A stretch of 64,000 nt of DNA, from the NCBI GenBank assembly GCA_947044405.1, contig CAMRHE010000021.1:4882501-4946500 (forward strand), in the 5' to 3' direction. Shown piece after piece: positions 1 through 9,877 of the stretch (within the stretch, counting starts at the first letter, position 1; each line of letters begins with the position of its first letter). The translations under genes and the position numbers were made by a program. The notes below the pieces were generated by a model, which worked only from the letters and a program-made list of their open reading frames with translations, did not search any database and was not told where the DNA came from. This DNA is from Leptodactylus fallax (Eukaryota > Chordata > Amphibia > Anura > Leptodactylidae).

Positions 1-521
1 CACCGCTGTCTGTCAAACAGCTGATCAGTAAGGGAAGGCCAAGAGCCTCCCCCACAGGTCTAAAACGAATAGCCTACATTAAACCTATTGGAAGTAATAG
101 TAGTAATAATAATAATTATTAATAAGAACAAGAATTATTGTGGTAGTAGGAAAATTATAAATAATAAATAAAACTACTAGGTGTAGAGTAGGAGTGACAA
201 CCTCAGTACCCCTCATAAACAGTAACAGCCATATTGTTGCTCAAAAGCAGTCACACTGCTGCCATATCATTGGCTGCAAAAACAGCCGCAGTAACCTCCC
301 TATAAATTCTAATAGTCACAGTAGCCTCAAAAGAAAATACAAGCCACATTGCCCCCTTAAATGGTCACTAATTTTTCCGACAATTTAGTCTCATTTCATA
401 GAGCATGTGATTCTGGACCAAAATGTAATACACTTAAATTAAAAATGTGGCTGCCACTAGGTGACTTCCTTCTAGCGAATTTGCCGTTTACTCTTTTGTT
501 ACTAAGGAAGTCCATCCCTAG
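1..521. other. Unclassified AT-rich stretch with a repeat fragment
   Basis: No gene is visible. The first ~50 bases (AACAGCTGATCAGT followed by a purine-rich run) resemble the interior of the TTAA-flanked MITE family found more fully at 21370 and 33549. Bases ~85-175 are low-complexity AAT/AAC-rich DNA. The rest is unclassified. Confidence 0.4.
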
Positions 522-991
522 TGTGGGGAAGGTAGCTCGGTAGCAGCAATGGTGCGGACCCAACCAGTCAGAGACAGGGGCACAATATCTGCTGCAACAC
601 TGGTTTATTTGAAAAAAATAGCAAAAAAAAATAAACCTTACGTCAGGTACAAAATAAAACACAGCCTTAACTTCAGGCAAAAACAAACAAAATCCTGCTC
701 GTCCGAGCGCCAATTAAACAGTAACAAAACTAACTATCCATGTAGCTTTCTGCCGGCCACACAAACAAGCAAGTTGGCACAGTACCAGAGTTCCAGGGTG
801 TCAGGGCAGATCCAGACGCCAGCTCTCACTCCCCAGGATCTGCCCTGAAGTGCAGGTTCTGAGGCCTTTTATGGGCCAGTAATGAACATAGGACTCTCAG
901 CTGGGCTGAGCCTATTCAAGACCCGTACTGGACCACACATAGGTTAAAAACCTGGGGGAGATATAACATGACTCCAGCACTCTGCCCGTCA
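522..991 (-). repeat. Candidate solo LTR (Ty3/gypsy-like), minus strand
   Basis: Read on the minus strand, this stretch has the layout of a retroviral-type LTR. It starts with TG and ends with CA, has a TATA-like CATAAAAGG near 870, an AATAAA polyadenylation signal near 612-617, and then a short tail with CCTGTCTCTGACTGG. I do not see a matching 5-base target duplication (CCTAG on one side, CTTCT on the other), so the ends are approximate. No gag or pol coding is attached. It could also be a different dispersed repeat with a fortuitous polyadenylation signal. Confidence 0.42.
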
Positions 992-1601
992 CCTTCTCAC
1001 ACTAGATACATTCCATTCCATCATGTGAGTGTAGAGGGTGGTGATTTTGTTGATTCTCCTCACAGCTTGCACAGACATGTCTGCAAACTGTTCCTGCATT
1101 GAAAAGAATGAGGATTCTGCAAATCTCACAGCTTACAATCTAAGAAAAATCTTCCACTCCATCTGCACTTGTATCTACTTCTGGCTGTTTGTGTGATTAC
1201 GGATGGGATATTATTCATGGAAAGGGGCCCGGCAAAAGTAGTCGGCTCAGCGGAGGTGATTAAATATAACAAACACTTATACTCACTTCTCCTGGGACTC
1301 CATTGGCTCCCTGCATCTTCTTCAGGGCTTTTTCAGCCTGTGACTTACATCAGGCCCGTGACCGCTGAGGCCCAATCACAGGCCCCAGCAGTGGTGTTGC
1401 AGGCAGAAGAGGATGCTACCGACAGCCAGATGGAGCGAAGATGCCCTGGAGAGGTGAGGTAAGGTGAGTAGAAGTGTTTTTTATTTTCCATCACCTCCCC
1501 TGGGCCTCTGAGGCGACCCCAGTGTATAATAATAGCACTAAAACTAAACAGAGTGCCGATGCTCACGAATACTCGCCTGAATCGACTTAAGGGTGACTCT
1601 T
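992..1601. other. Repeat-like flank of the first minisatellite
   Basis: From about 1180 the sequence has the same character as the left part of the hAT-like element at 8445: a GGGGCCCGGC run, then TTCTCCTGGG, then AGGTGAGTA followed by a T-rich tract. I could not find its left terminus. 992-1180 is unclassified. Confidence 0.35.
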
Positions 1602-2210
1602 GGGAGCATTTTATACTGTTTGGAACCACTGTGGGGAGCATATTATATTGTGTGGGGTCACTGTGGAGCATATTATACTGTGTGGGGCCACTGTGGAGCA
1701 TTATATACTGTGTGGGAACCACTGTAGAGCACATTATACTGTGTGGGGGCCACTGTGAAGTACATTATACTGTGTGTGGGTCACTGTGGAGCATATTATA
1801 CTGTGTGGGGTCACTTTGCAGCATATTATACTGTGTGGGGACTCTGTGGAGCATATTATACTGTGTGGGGCCACTGTGGAGCACATTATACTCTGTGGGG
1901 GCCACTGTTCAGAATATTATACTGTGTGAGGGCCACTGTGGAGCATATTATACTGTTTGGGGGCCATTGTGGAGCACATCATACTCTGTGGAGGCCACTG
2001 TTCAGAATATTATACTGTGTGGGGGCCACTGTGGAGCATATTATGCTGTGTGGGGCTACTATGGAGCATATTATACTGTGTGGGGGCCACTGTTCAGAAT
2101 ATTATACTGTGTTGGGGCCACTGTGGAACATACTGTACTGTGTTGAGGCCACTGTGGAGCATATTATACTGTGTGGGGGCTACGGTGAAGCATATTACAC
2201 TGTGTGTGAC
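1602..2210. repeat. Minisatellite, about 20 units of 30-31 bp
   Basis: A tandem array with a core like GGAGCATATTATACTGTGTG followed by GGGGCCACTGT. Units are 30 or 31 bases, so long reading frames run through it by chance. A variant unit beginning TCAGAATATT occurs at 1909, 2002 and 2094, that is every third unit (93 and 92 bases), which gives a local higher-order period of about 92 bases. A closely related array is at 8879-9150 and a more distant one at 13565-13998. Confidence 0.92.
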
Positions 2211-2689
2211 CCCTTCATTATTTCCATCACACCATATTTATATTATCACAGGCTGTAATTACATTATACTATATAACAGATCAGTGCTATTTAAATAGCG
2301 AAGGGGTGAAGGTGCTTGCAAGAGCACCATAGTCCCTTCAAACAGTTGATCAGTAGGGGCCCTGGGAGTTAGACCCCCACTAATCTCCTAGATCTTTTAG
2401 ACTGTTAAGACCCTGCAGATCAGACGTGTACCAGAACACGCAGCTCCTAGTATTGTTTACATGCCGGGCACTGCGCTGTTCACTCACTATATTCTTGATA
2501 ACTGCAGTTGTGGGTACTATAGTTGTATGGGCCATGTTAATGTTAACAATTCCAGGAGCCACGCTGCTCTCTTGCCATACATAGTGTTGAGGTGGGTGTA
2601 GGTAGTGCAGTGGTACACACTGTATGGTGGGTGGCATTGTTATTGCATTTGATACTAAACTGTGTAAAATGATTAACCCAAAAGATGAC
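2211..2689. other. Mosaic of short repeat fragments
   Basis: 2335-2395 (CAAACAGTTGATCAGTAGGG and following) matches the interior of the TTAA MITE family. 2446-2530 is nearly the same sequence as 9149-9235 (TCCTAGTATTGTTTACATGC onward), which shows that this locus and the element at 8445 share more than the minisatellite. The remainder is unclassified. Confidence 0.5.
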
Positions 2690-3680
2690 AGTATGCTGTA
2701 ACAAATGGATCTGGATAATTTGGGAGGCTTGGGCAGGAAGTGGCAAATGGTGATTAACAATGATAAATGTAAGGTTGTAGTTCTGGGAAGGGAATGTCAC
2801 CAGATATACTACTGGAAAGAAAAAGTACAACTGACTTAAAAATTTTAGTTGATTGCAAACTTAACAGTAGCAAGCAGTGCCAGCCAACAAAAATAGGAAC
2901 ATGGGGCGCAACTAGAGATGAGCGAATTTCTCAAAAGTTCGATTCGGCAGATCGATTTGAAGTTCCAAAAAAATTTGCTTCGATCCTAATTACTTTGTGG
3001 TGAATAAACAGCTATTTCTGGGTTACAGAGAGCCTGGGTTGGCGGCAAAATGCCGGAAGCCCTTGGATGCCACGGTCATGTTTCTCTCTCTCTCTTCAGC
3101 ACGGACAACTTTTATTCATGTGGAAGGATCTGCTAACAAGCCAAGACACTCCTACCCAATCTCTTCACTAGTGATTATCTTGTGACCGTCTGATGTCACA
3201 AAGGTCCTTACTAAATATTCGTTACCACGAAGCATCAGGAAATCTGGAATCGTGGAGAATCGAAGATTTCCTGAAATTCGGATCGAATTCCACTTCTGCA
3301 GAATTGATTCGCTCATCTCTAGGCGCAACAATAGCGAAATCAGTACATGTGATAAGAATATAGTTCGACCACTGTACAAAATGGCTGGTCAGACCACACA
3401 TGGAATATTGTGTACAATTTTAGGTACCAGTGTACAAGAAGGACCATGGTAGTAGAGCTTGAGTGGGTTCAAAGCTGACAACTAAAGTAATAAATGAAAT
3501 GGGTGGCCTACAGCACCTCGAAAAATTTACAAAATTGCATTATTTGGTTTAGGAAAAAGATGGCTGAGGGTCAACCTAATTAATATGTAAGGCTATATAA
3601 CAGCTCAGTACAGAGATCTCTCCTATGATCTATTTAACTATAATAAGGTTGGATCCTCTACATTGGTTTCTCTATCAAAT
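2690..3680 (+). mobile_element. CR1-like LINE fragment (3' part of reverse transcriptase), interrupted
   Basis: Decayed non-LTR retrotransposon on the plus strand. Translated pieces recall the C-terminal part of vertebrate CR1-type reverse transcriptases: WQMVINNDKCKVVVLG near 2740-2785, LKILVDCKLNSSKQCQ near 2835-2885, LVRPHMEYCVQF near 3384-3420, VPVYKKD just after it, and a degenerate block ending near 3650. Stops and frame changes are frequent, so it is a dead copy. It is split at 2912/3322 by a MITE. Skipping the MITE and one copy of its duplication joins the two coding parts (…GAT|IAKS…), as expected of a LINE that was whole before the insertion. Neither the 5' end nor a clear 3' tail is present. 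Confidence 0.78.
2913..3321. mobile_element. hAT-type MITE (409 bp) with perfect 8-bp target duplication
   Basis: Non-autonomous element with terminal inverted repeats TAGAGATGAGCGAAT at the left and its complement ATTCGCTCATCTCTA at the right. It is flanked by the direct repeat GGCGCAAC at 2905-2912 and 3322-3329. An 8-base duplication and a TAGAG start fit the hAT superfamily. There is no coding capacity inside. The TAGAGATGAGCGAA terminus is, from memory, common in frog genomes. It sits inside the LINE at 2690-3680 and is therefore younger. Confidence 0.88.
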
Positions 3681-3779
3681 TGTGTCAGCAGTGTTGAACG
3701 TTGCATGTCCCAGTGCTTGGGAGAATAAACCAGAATGACAGCAAGAGGTCCGCAGAGGTAAAACTCCACACGGATGGAT

Positions 3780-4712
3780 CAACTGATGGCACCTAGTTAT
3801 CTATTCTGTATTGGAAGTGAAATTAGATGAAACACCCCAAGCCTAGAGTGGCAAAGAGTGTCAACACAAAGCATCAGAAGGCATTTGTACAACATTGGAC
3901 TATGAGCCTGACATCCATCTACAGGTGTTCAATTGACCTCACTCCCCTTCTCTCAAAGGCTATCATAGCGTGCAGTACGACGGCAATGGGGGCTGGAATG
4001 GAGGCCATTTCTCTTCAGCAGAGAGTCCCATTTTTTTCTGGATGAAATGATAGCTAGAGATTGGTTTTGAAACCACATGGACAATGCTATGAGGAAGCTT
4101 CACTAAGGAATATCACACCAGACCTACTGCCATGTTTGGTTTGGGATGGCATAATGTACGGTAGCTGGACCCATCTAGTCTTCATTTCAGGTGCACTAAC
4201 AGCTTAGCATAACATTGATTGTGGCACCAGTGGTAAAGCTATTTTTCCAGAGTGCACCAGGAGCTGTTTTTCAACAGGACAATGCCAGGCTGTAAGTTGC
4301 TTATGCTAATGTGAGAAGTCTGCGTGGCCTAAACATGCACATAGGCAAATAGCATCCATGGCACATAGCATCTCCAGACTTATCTTCCATTAAGCAAATC
4401 TTGGACATCACTGGTCTGCAATTGCAATGGACCTGCCAGCAGACAATCTTGATTTGCATGCCCTAGTGCATTCAGCATGGCATAACATTCCTCAGACAAC
4501 CATTAATATCCTCATTGATCGCATGCCAAGGCGTTTAAGTGTGTGTATTTATGTGCATGGTTCTCATACTCGATATTGAATAAATTGAGATGTTTTGAAT
4601 ATTTTGTTTACATTTAATTATTTGCATATTATTAATATGTCTGTCAATCCTGTGATTTCCATAATTCCAAGACTTTTCCTTCTTGATGTTGCAATTTCAA
4701 TGTTGAGGAGTG
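3780..4712 (+). mobile_element. Decayed Tc1-like transposon remnant
   Basis: Old Tc1/mariner element. The right terminus is recognisable: a stretch rich in matches to a Tc1 terminal repeat ends with GAGGAGTG at 4712, followed by TA at 4713-4714. The left end cannot be fixed; a weak counterpart of the terminal repeat, TCCTCTACATTGG, lies near 3654. The interior carries a broken transposase, described separately. This is a different family from the other Tc1 elements of the window. Confidence 0.62.
3830..4560 (+). pseudogene. Tc1-like transposase pseudogene
   Basis: Pieces of a DD34E transposase can be read in shifting frames. VWDGIMYGSWTHLVF lies near 4139-4183 and corresponds to the VWGGIS block that follows the first catalytic aspartate. 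VFQQDNAR near 4264-4287 contains the second catalytic Asp. Near 4378-4410 a degraded SPDLSSIK block stands where SPDLSPIEH with the catalytic Glu would be, and a DITGLQLQ block follows. Several in-frame stops and frameshifts lie between the pieces, and the N-terminal DNA-binding half is not recognisable. It cannot encode an active enzyme. The assignment rests on motif recognition, not on an alignment. Confidence 0.62.
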
Positions 4713-4714
4713 TA

Positions 4715-5299
4715 GTTACTAGATTGCTGGAGATGGGTCATTGATCTGTGGACTTATTCTGATTGTCATGTTTGGAGTCTGGAAATAATTTTTTTCCCAT
4801 AGATAAGGACAATAAAGAAAAACTAAGCAGCATTGTATTGAGAAATCTAACCCTTATTTGACATTTTCAACTGAGCAATTTGTGTCACAAAAAGACAGCA
4901 ATGTGACATATATACTTTAATGCTAAACATATTATTCACCTGGATACAAAATTCATCTACCATCCTATGGGGCCCATATACCTTCAATGCCTGTTAGGCA
5001 AATCCTGCTAGCCAATATACACTTGATTCAGCAGATCATGTATTGGGCATTGATTTTCAACATGCCAATCATTTTTACCCCCCATATAATTTGTCAAAGT
5101 TGGGTGACTCACATACATTTTACATATTTGGCTAGTGTTGCTAAAATGAGTAGGTTTGGCCAGCTTTTTTCTAATGTTTATGTGAGCTTCTACTGTCAGT
5201 TCATCCAGGAATGGGAAGCAAGGGAAAAGGTAGTCGGCTGGCACACAGGTTTATTTCAATTTCATATCTTGACTTATACTGTTTCACATCTGCGTCACA
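4715..5299. other. Unclassified, no gene seen
   Basis: AT-rich single-copy-looking sequence. I see no exon, terminal repeat or tandem structure. Confidence 0.4.
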
Positions 5300-5525
5300 G
5301 TCTCTGAAGCAATGTCCACCAAATCACCGGAGGAAAAAGTCCTGCACAGAGATCTTTTTCCTCCCCCTGTTTCAGTTAAAAAATGACAGACACCTGATGG
5401 ACCCCATTATAGTCAATGAGGTCTGCCGGGGTCTGTGTGACTGCTGTTTTAGCAGTCTGCCTCTCCGTTGTTTGAGCAACGGAGATCCAGCGCTAGTGTG
5501 AACCTAGTGTAAGAGCCCTTAGATG
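5300..5525. repeat. Dispersed repeat fragment (unclassified, anuran-like)
   Basis: Sequence with the features CCCCATTATAGTCAATGAGG and GCGCTAGTGTGAACCTAG, which I recognise as parts of an abundant frog interspersed repeat of unknown class. No terminal repeats could be delimited. Confidence 0.35.
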
Positions 5526-6169
5526 ACCAGCAATATATAAGAGGAGGTTTTTTCTTTCACCTTTTTTTTGTGGTTGTTGTAGTTGAAGAGCTTCAACAAA
5601 CTGTGCATTTTTTGGGTACATCTATGAATGGCATCTCAGAATCATAGAATCAACCATACTGAGAGTCAATCATGTTGTTTATGTTATTTTATTGCCTTTC
5701 ACATACATCTGAAATTTTAGCAGTGAATTCTTGGTCGATAATAGAAAAATTCTATCACCAACATAAGAGGCCTGTCACTTATTTTGGGGTGAAAAATGAA
5801 AGGGTTATTTCCGTTCTCTTTTTATTAGGCTTCTTGTCAGAGGATCCTTCTATCACAGGACATCTTGCTGATCACATGAATTTAGTGAAGGAACCTGTTA
5901 TTAATTATTTAATTCCCCTGTGTACCTACTCGGAAGAAATAAAGCACTGCACAGTCCCCATTGAAAGCAATGGACTGTCCATGTAATGCACTCATGTGCT
6001 GGGTCCTACAAAAGGAGTGACACTCTTTGCAGCTGTTCTTATATACAGTATGAACAGATGAGGGTGCCTAATAGATGAGGGTCATGTGCAGATGATTCCT
6101 CTATGGTAAATCAGAATTCCCTAATGTGATATTTGAATATGGGTTTCTTAACCCATTAATAGCACAGCC
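5526..6169. other. Unclassified, no gene seen
   Basis: AT-rich. A 104-residue open frame at 5672-5986 has no recognisable motif and is taken as chance. Confidence 0.4.
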
Positions 6170-6317
6170 TAGTTTGATACTTTAGGACACAGGTCCTTAT
6201 TTTGTTTTTCACATTATAAATGCCATAACTTTTTCATTTTAATGTTGACATAACTATATGTGTGCTTGTTTTTTGCACAAGGAGTTGTACTTTCCTATTG
6301 CACCATGTGGAGACATA

Positions 6318-6488
6318 CAGTGGGGAAAAAAAGTATTTAGTCAGCCACCAATTGTGCAAGTTCTCCCACTTATAAAGATGAGGCTGGCCTGTAATTGACA
6401 TCATAGGTAGACCTCAACTATGAGAGACAAAATGAGAAAACAAATCCAGAAAATCACATTGTCTGATTTTTTAAGAATTTATTTGCAA
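6318..6488 (+). repeat. Left terminal inverted repeat of Tc1 element 6318-7858
   Basis: Pairs with 7687-7858. The outer end CAGTGGGG is next to the TA duplication, and the inner end is TTTATTTGCAA. Several mismatches and short indels separate the arms. Confidence 0.93.
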
Positions 6489-6619
6489 GACCTGTAATTT
6501 CTTCTTTAAGAGGCTCCTCTGTCCTCCACTCATTACCTGTAATAATGACTCCTGTTTGACATTATCAGTATAAAAGACACCTGTCCACAACCTCAAACAG
6601 TCACACTCCAAACTCCACT

Positions 6620-7642
6620 AAGGTGAAGACCAAAGAGCTGTGGAAGGACACCAGAAACAAAATTGTAGACCTGCACCAGGCTGGGAAGACTGAATCTGCA
6701 ATAGGCAAGCAGCTTGGTGTGAAGAAATCAACTGTGGAAGCAATAATTAGAAAATGGAAGACATCCAAGACCACTGATAATCTCCATCGATCAGGGGCTC
6801 CACGCAAGATCTCACGCCGTGGGGTCAAAATGATCATAAGAACGGTGAGCAAAAATCCCAGAACCACACAGAGGGACCTAGTGAATGACCTGCAGAAAGC
6901 TGGGACTAACGTAACAAAGGCTACCGTCAGCAACACACTACGCCGCCAGGGACTCAGATCCTGCAGTGCCAGACGTGTCCCCCTGCTTAAGCCATTACAT
7001 ATCTGGTCCCGTCTGAAGTTTGCTAGAGAGCATTTGGATGTTCCAGAAGAGTATTGGGAGAATGTCATATGGTCAGATGAAACCAAAGTAGAACTGTTTG
7101 GTAGAAACACAACTTGTCGTGTTTGGAGGAGAGTGAAAGCTGAGTTGCATCCAAAGAACACCATACCTACTGTGAAGCATGGGGGTGGCAACATCACGCT
7201 TTGGGGCTGTTTCTCTGCAAAGGGACCAGGACGACTGATCCGTGTACATGAAAGAATGAATGGGGCCATGTATTGTGAGATTTTGAGTGCAAACCTCCTT
7301 CCGTCAGCAATGGCATTGAAGATGAAATGTGGTTGGGTCTTTCAGCATGACAATAATCCTAAGCACACCGCCAGGGCAACGAAGGAGTGGCTTCGTAAGA
7401 AGCATTTCAAGGTCCTGTAGTGGCCTAGCTAGTCTCCAGATCTCAACCCCATAGAAAACCTTTGGAGGGAGTTGAAAGTCCGTGTTGTCCAGCGACAGCC
7501 CCAAAACATCACTGCTCTAGAGGAGATCTGCATGGAGGAATGGGCCAACATACCAGCAACAATGTGTGCCAACCTTGTGATGACTTACAGAAAACGTTTG
7601 ACCTCTGTCATTGCCAACAAAGGATATATAACAAAGTATTGA
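6620..7642 (+). pseudogene. Tc1 (DD34E) transposase pseudogene, two nonsense codons and lost start
   Basis: Would encode a 340-residue cut-and-paste transposase. The position of the family start codon now reads AAG (6620-6622), and the frame is open from GTG at 6623. The N-terminal helix-turn-helix is visible ([18 protein letters not shown], about residues 29-46), then SGAPRK in place of the usual GRPRK hook. The catalytic residues are present: D153 in WSDETK, D244 in FQHDNNPKH and E279 in LNPIENLW, spacing DD34E. Stops TAG at 7418-7420 and TAG at 7430-7432 lie just before the last catalytic residue; both are one substitution from the expected Glu and Gln codons. The natural stop is TGA at 7640-7642. 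DNDPKH has become DNNPKH. It is clearly a pseudogene, but only lightly decayed. Confidence 0.93.
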
Positions 7643-7686
7643 GATGAACTTTTGTTATTGACCAAATACTTATTTTCCACCATAAT

Positions 7687-7858
7687 TTGCAAATAAATTC
7701 TTTAAAAATCAGACAATGTGATTTTCTGGATTTGTTTTCTCATTTTGTCTCTCATAGTTGAGGTCTAACTATGATGTCAATTACAGGCCGGCCTCATCTT
7801 TTTAAGTTGGAGAACTTGAACAATTGGTGGCTGACTAAATACTTTTTTTTTCCCACTG
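7687..7858 (-). repeat. Right terminal inverted repeat of Tc1 element 6318-7858
   Basis: Inverted copy of 6318-6488, ending CCCACTG at 7858, followed by TA. Confidence 0.93.
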
Positions 7859-8444
7859 TATTTAGCATAGTAATCAAATTGTATTAACTCTTTCTTAGTG
7901 GGATAGTAAAAAAAGAGTCAGTTTTGCCATCCTTTTTTATGTTCTAAATTTTGCGTGGTGCACTGAACATCATAAATGACATGTTACCTTTATTTTGCCA
8001 GTCACTACAATTATGGTAATTCCAACTATATTTTGGGTTTTTATGTTGTACGACTTTTGCACAATAAAGTCACTTATTTGCCAAAAATGTTTCAGTTGCA
8101 CCATATGCTGAGAGCCATAGTTTTTTTTACTCTTCATTGGAGCTGTGTAAGGGCTTGTTTTTTGTGGGATCATCTCTTATTTCTATTGACACCATTATGA
8201 GTTATATTTGACTTTTTGATCATTAAGAAATTTATTTTGGAGGCAATGTAACCAAAAAAACAGCATTTTTTTAAATATGGCATTCACAGTGCAGGATAAA
8301 TATCATTCTATTTTAATACTATGGGTTGCGAAAGATGCATCAATACCACATATCTGTCAATATGCCAAAGCATCGGCACCCTGTCATTACATCTCGGGGG
8401 TGCTGATGGGTGCGGCAAACACAGAGATACTCCTTAGACGCCAG

Positions 8445-9362
8445 CAGTGATGTAACGATCGTGGTCGCAGGGGAGTTCGACCGGGCCCGAAGTGTTACGG
8501 GGCCCGGGGCCCACAGCCAGCTGGAAATAGCCGGGGCCCCAGACCACCATGATAGTGGTCGGGAAAAGCCTTGTTCCCCGACTGCTATATATATTGTTAA
8601 TGGAAAGGGGAAATGCCAATCCAGGTGAGGTGTATAAAAATAAAAAAAAATAATTATACTCACCTGTCCTGGGCTGAGCATCCTGCGGGAGATGCTAAAT
8701 CCTAGTGGGCTAAAGGACCTTTGATGACATCATGACCATGTGATCAGACTCTTGTGTGAGCGGAGATATTCTGGATTGTACAGGACAGTGTAGTGTTACA
8801 CAGGAAGCTGCTGAGGGCGGAGACTGATGGAAGGAGGAGAGAATAGAACGTGTGAGCAAGAGGGGGAGATGGGGGTGGGCACTATGAGCACATAATACTG
8901 TGTGGGGGACACTGGTGAGCATAATAATACTGTGTGGGGGCCACTGTGAGCATATAATACTGTGTGGGGGCCACTGTGGAGCACATAATACTGTGTAGGG
9001 GCCACTGTGGAGCATATAATACTGTGTGAGGGCCACAGTGGAGCATGTAATACTGTTTGGGGGCCACTATGGCGCACCTAATACTGTTTGGGGACCAATG
9101 TGGAGCAGATAATACTGTGTGGGGTCCACTGCGGAGCATGTAATACTGTCCTAGTATTGTTTACATGCCAGGTGCTGCGCTGCTCACTCACCGTATACTT
9201 GATAACTGCAGTTGTGGGTATTAAAGCTGTACCCCTTTCAAGTATCTGAGATATTGCTTCAGTGCCTGTAACCGCCACTATCAAGAATTCGTTCTAGGAA
9301 GGGGATAGGGGCCCCGGACAAAAGTTTGCATCCGGGTTCACAAGACTTTAGTTAAGCCACTG
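8445..9362. mobile_element. hAT-like non-autonomous element (918 bp) carrying a minisatellite
   Basis: Termini are CAGTGATGTAACGA at the left and, complemented, CAGTGGCTTAACTA at the right. The flanks are GACGCCAG (8437-8444) and GATGCCAG (9363-9370), an 8-base target duplication with one substitution. CAGTG ends and 8-base duplications are typical of hAT. The left half is GC-rich (GGGGCCCGGGGCCC near 8498), then there is a TATACTCACCTGTCCTGG block, then a 30-bp tandem array, then 9149-9235, which is shared with 2446-2530. No transposase is present. The element interrupts an older dispersed repeat. Confidence 0.78.
8879..9150. repeat. Minisatellite, about 9 units of 30-31 bp, inside the hAT-like element
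   Basis: The core is GAGCATATAATACTGTGTGG followed by GGGCCACTGTG. It is the same repeat family as 1602-2210, with fewer units and with ATAATA where the first locus has TATTATA. Confidence 0.9.
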
Positions 9363-9370
9363 GATGCCAG

Positions 9371-9582
9371 CATCATTATTGAAGGTAGCATCTAAAGGGG
9401 TTAATTGCATCTGTTACAGGAGGATGTCAGCTGTATGTTACTGCTGACATCCCCTCCTGATTACACCAGCTCCCCATCTTCATGACAAACTATTATGTCA
9501 GTTTGCGGAAAGGGGTTCCCGTCACTGACATAATAGTATGTCACATGGCAAGAACTGGTTAACCAGACAACTACTTTAACAC
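9371..9582. repeat. Right-hand continuation of the interrupted old repeat
   Basis: Sequence after the hAT-like element resumes the GCATCATTATTGAAGGTAGC block that belongs with the part ending at 8436. It includes AAAGGGGTTAATTGC and ends at a TTAA used by the next MITE. Confidence 0.4.
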
Positions 9583-9586
9583 TTAA

Positions 9587-9840
9587 AGGGGTTATCCAAT
9601 GAAAATAATTTACCATCTATCCATGAGATAAATCACTGTTTGGTGGGGGGTCTCAGTTGTTGCACTCCGCCCCATTCATTTCAGCGGGAGCACCAGTAAT
9701 AGCTAAATTCTTTCACTACATTCTTAGTGGGGGTAAAACACCCCTATTTTTGGGATCATTGAGGGTTTCAACTGTCTGACCCCTCAATCAGAAATTTAGA
9801 GTATGGATAGAAGATAAATACTTTTTGTGGCATAACTCCT
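9587..9840. mobile_element. TTAA-flanked MITE, degenerate copy
   Basis: The left end is TTAA (9583-9586) followed by AGGGGTTATCC; the right end is GGCATAACTCCT followed by TTGT, a decayed form of GGATAACCCCT plus TTAA. It belongs to the same family as 21370-21689 and 33549-33893. The TTAA target suggests a piggyBac-type source, but no transposase is present. Confidence 0.6.
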
Positions 9841-9877
9841 TTGTACTCCAACTTGTACAACCTAGATAACTGCTTAA

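Larger units (their letters stand above)
6318..7858 (+). mobile_element. Tc1-like DD34E transposon, 1541 bp, inactive copy
   Basis: Complete element bounded by TA at 6316-6317 and 7859-7860. It starts with CAGTGGGGAAAAAAAG and ends with the complement TTTTTTTTCCCACTG. The terminal inverted repeats are about 171 bases (6318-6488 and 7687-7858) and differ at several positions. The transposase inside is broken. From memory, very similar elements exist in salmonid fishes and frogs, so the family is thought to move between species; I could not test that here. The spacer between the left repeat and the gene looks shorter than in the family as I remember it. Confidence 0.95.
6170..8436 (+). repeat. 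Old AT-rich dispersed repeat, split by a Tc1 element
   Basis: Two halves, 6170-6317 and 7859-8436, belong to one old copy of an AT-rich repeat that I recognise as very common in frogs. Blocks such as GCCATAACTTTTTCATTTT, GGCTTGTTTTTTGTGGGA, CGACTTTTGCACAATAAA and GGAGGCAATGTAACCAAAAA recur. The first half contains one GCCATAACTTTTT block and the second half a variant of it (GAGAGCCATAGTTTTTTTTA near 8108), so the element has an internal long-period duplication. The Tc1 element 6318-7858 lies between the halves and the hAT element 8445-9362 interrupts its right part. The class is unknown to me. Confidence 0.55.

Noticed and set aside
1602..2210. CRISPR-like array
   Set aside because: Units are contiguous without unique spacers, and the genome is vertebrate in character.
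1553..2298. Three long overlapping open frames (up to 197 residues) with repeated protein motifs
   Set aside because: They run through a 30-31 bp minisatellite in all three frames; the repetition is at the DNA level and no start context or domain exists.
6601..7269. 222-residue open frame on the minus strand
   Set aside because: It is the antisense of the Tc1 transposase pseudogene.
8410..8681. CpG island or promoter at the GC-rich stretch
   Set aside because: The GC-rich part belongs to the hAT-like element at 8445-9362, not to a host promoter.
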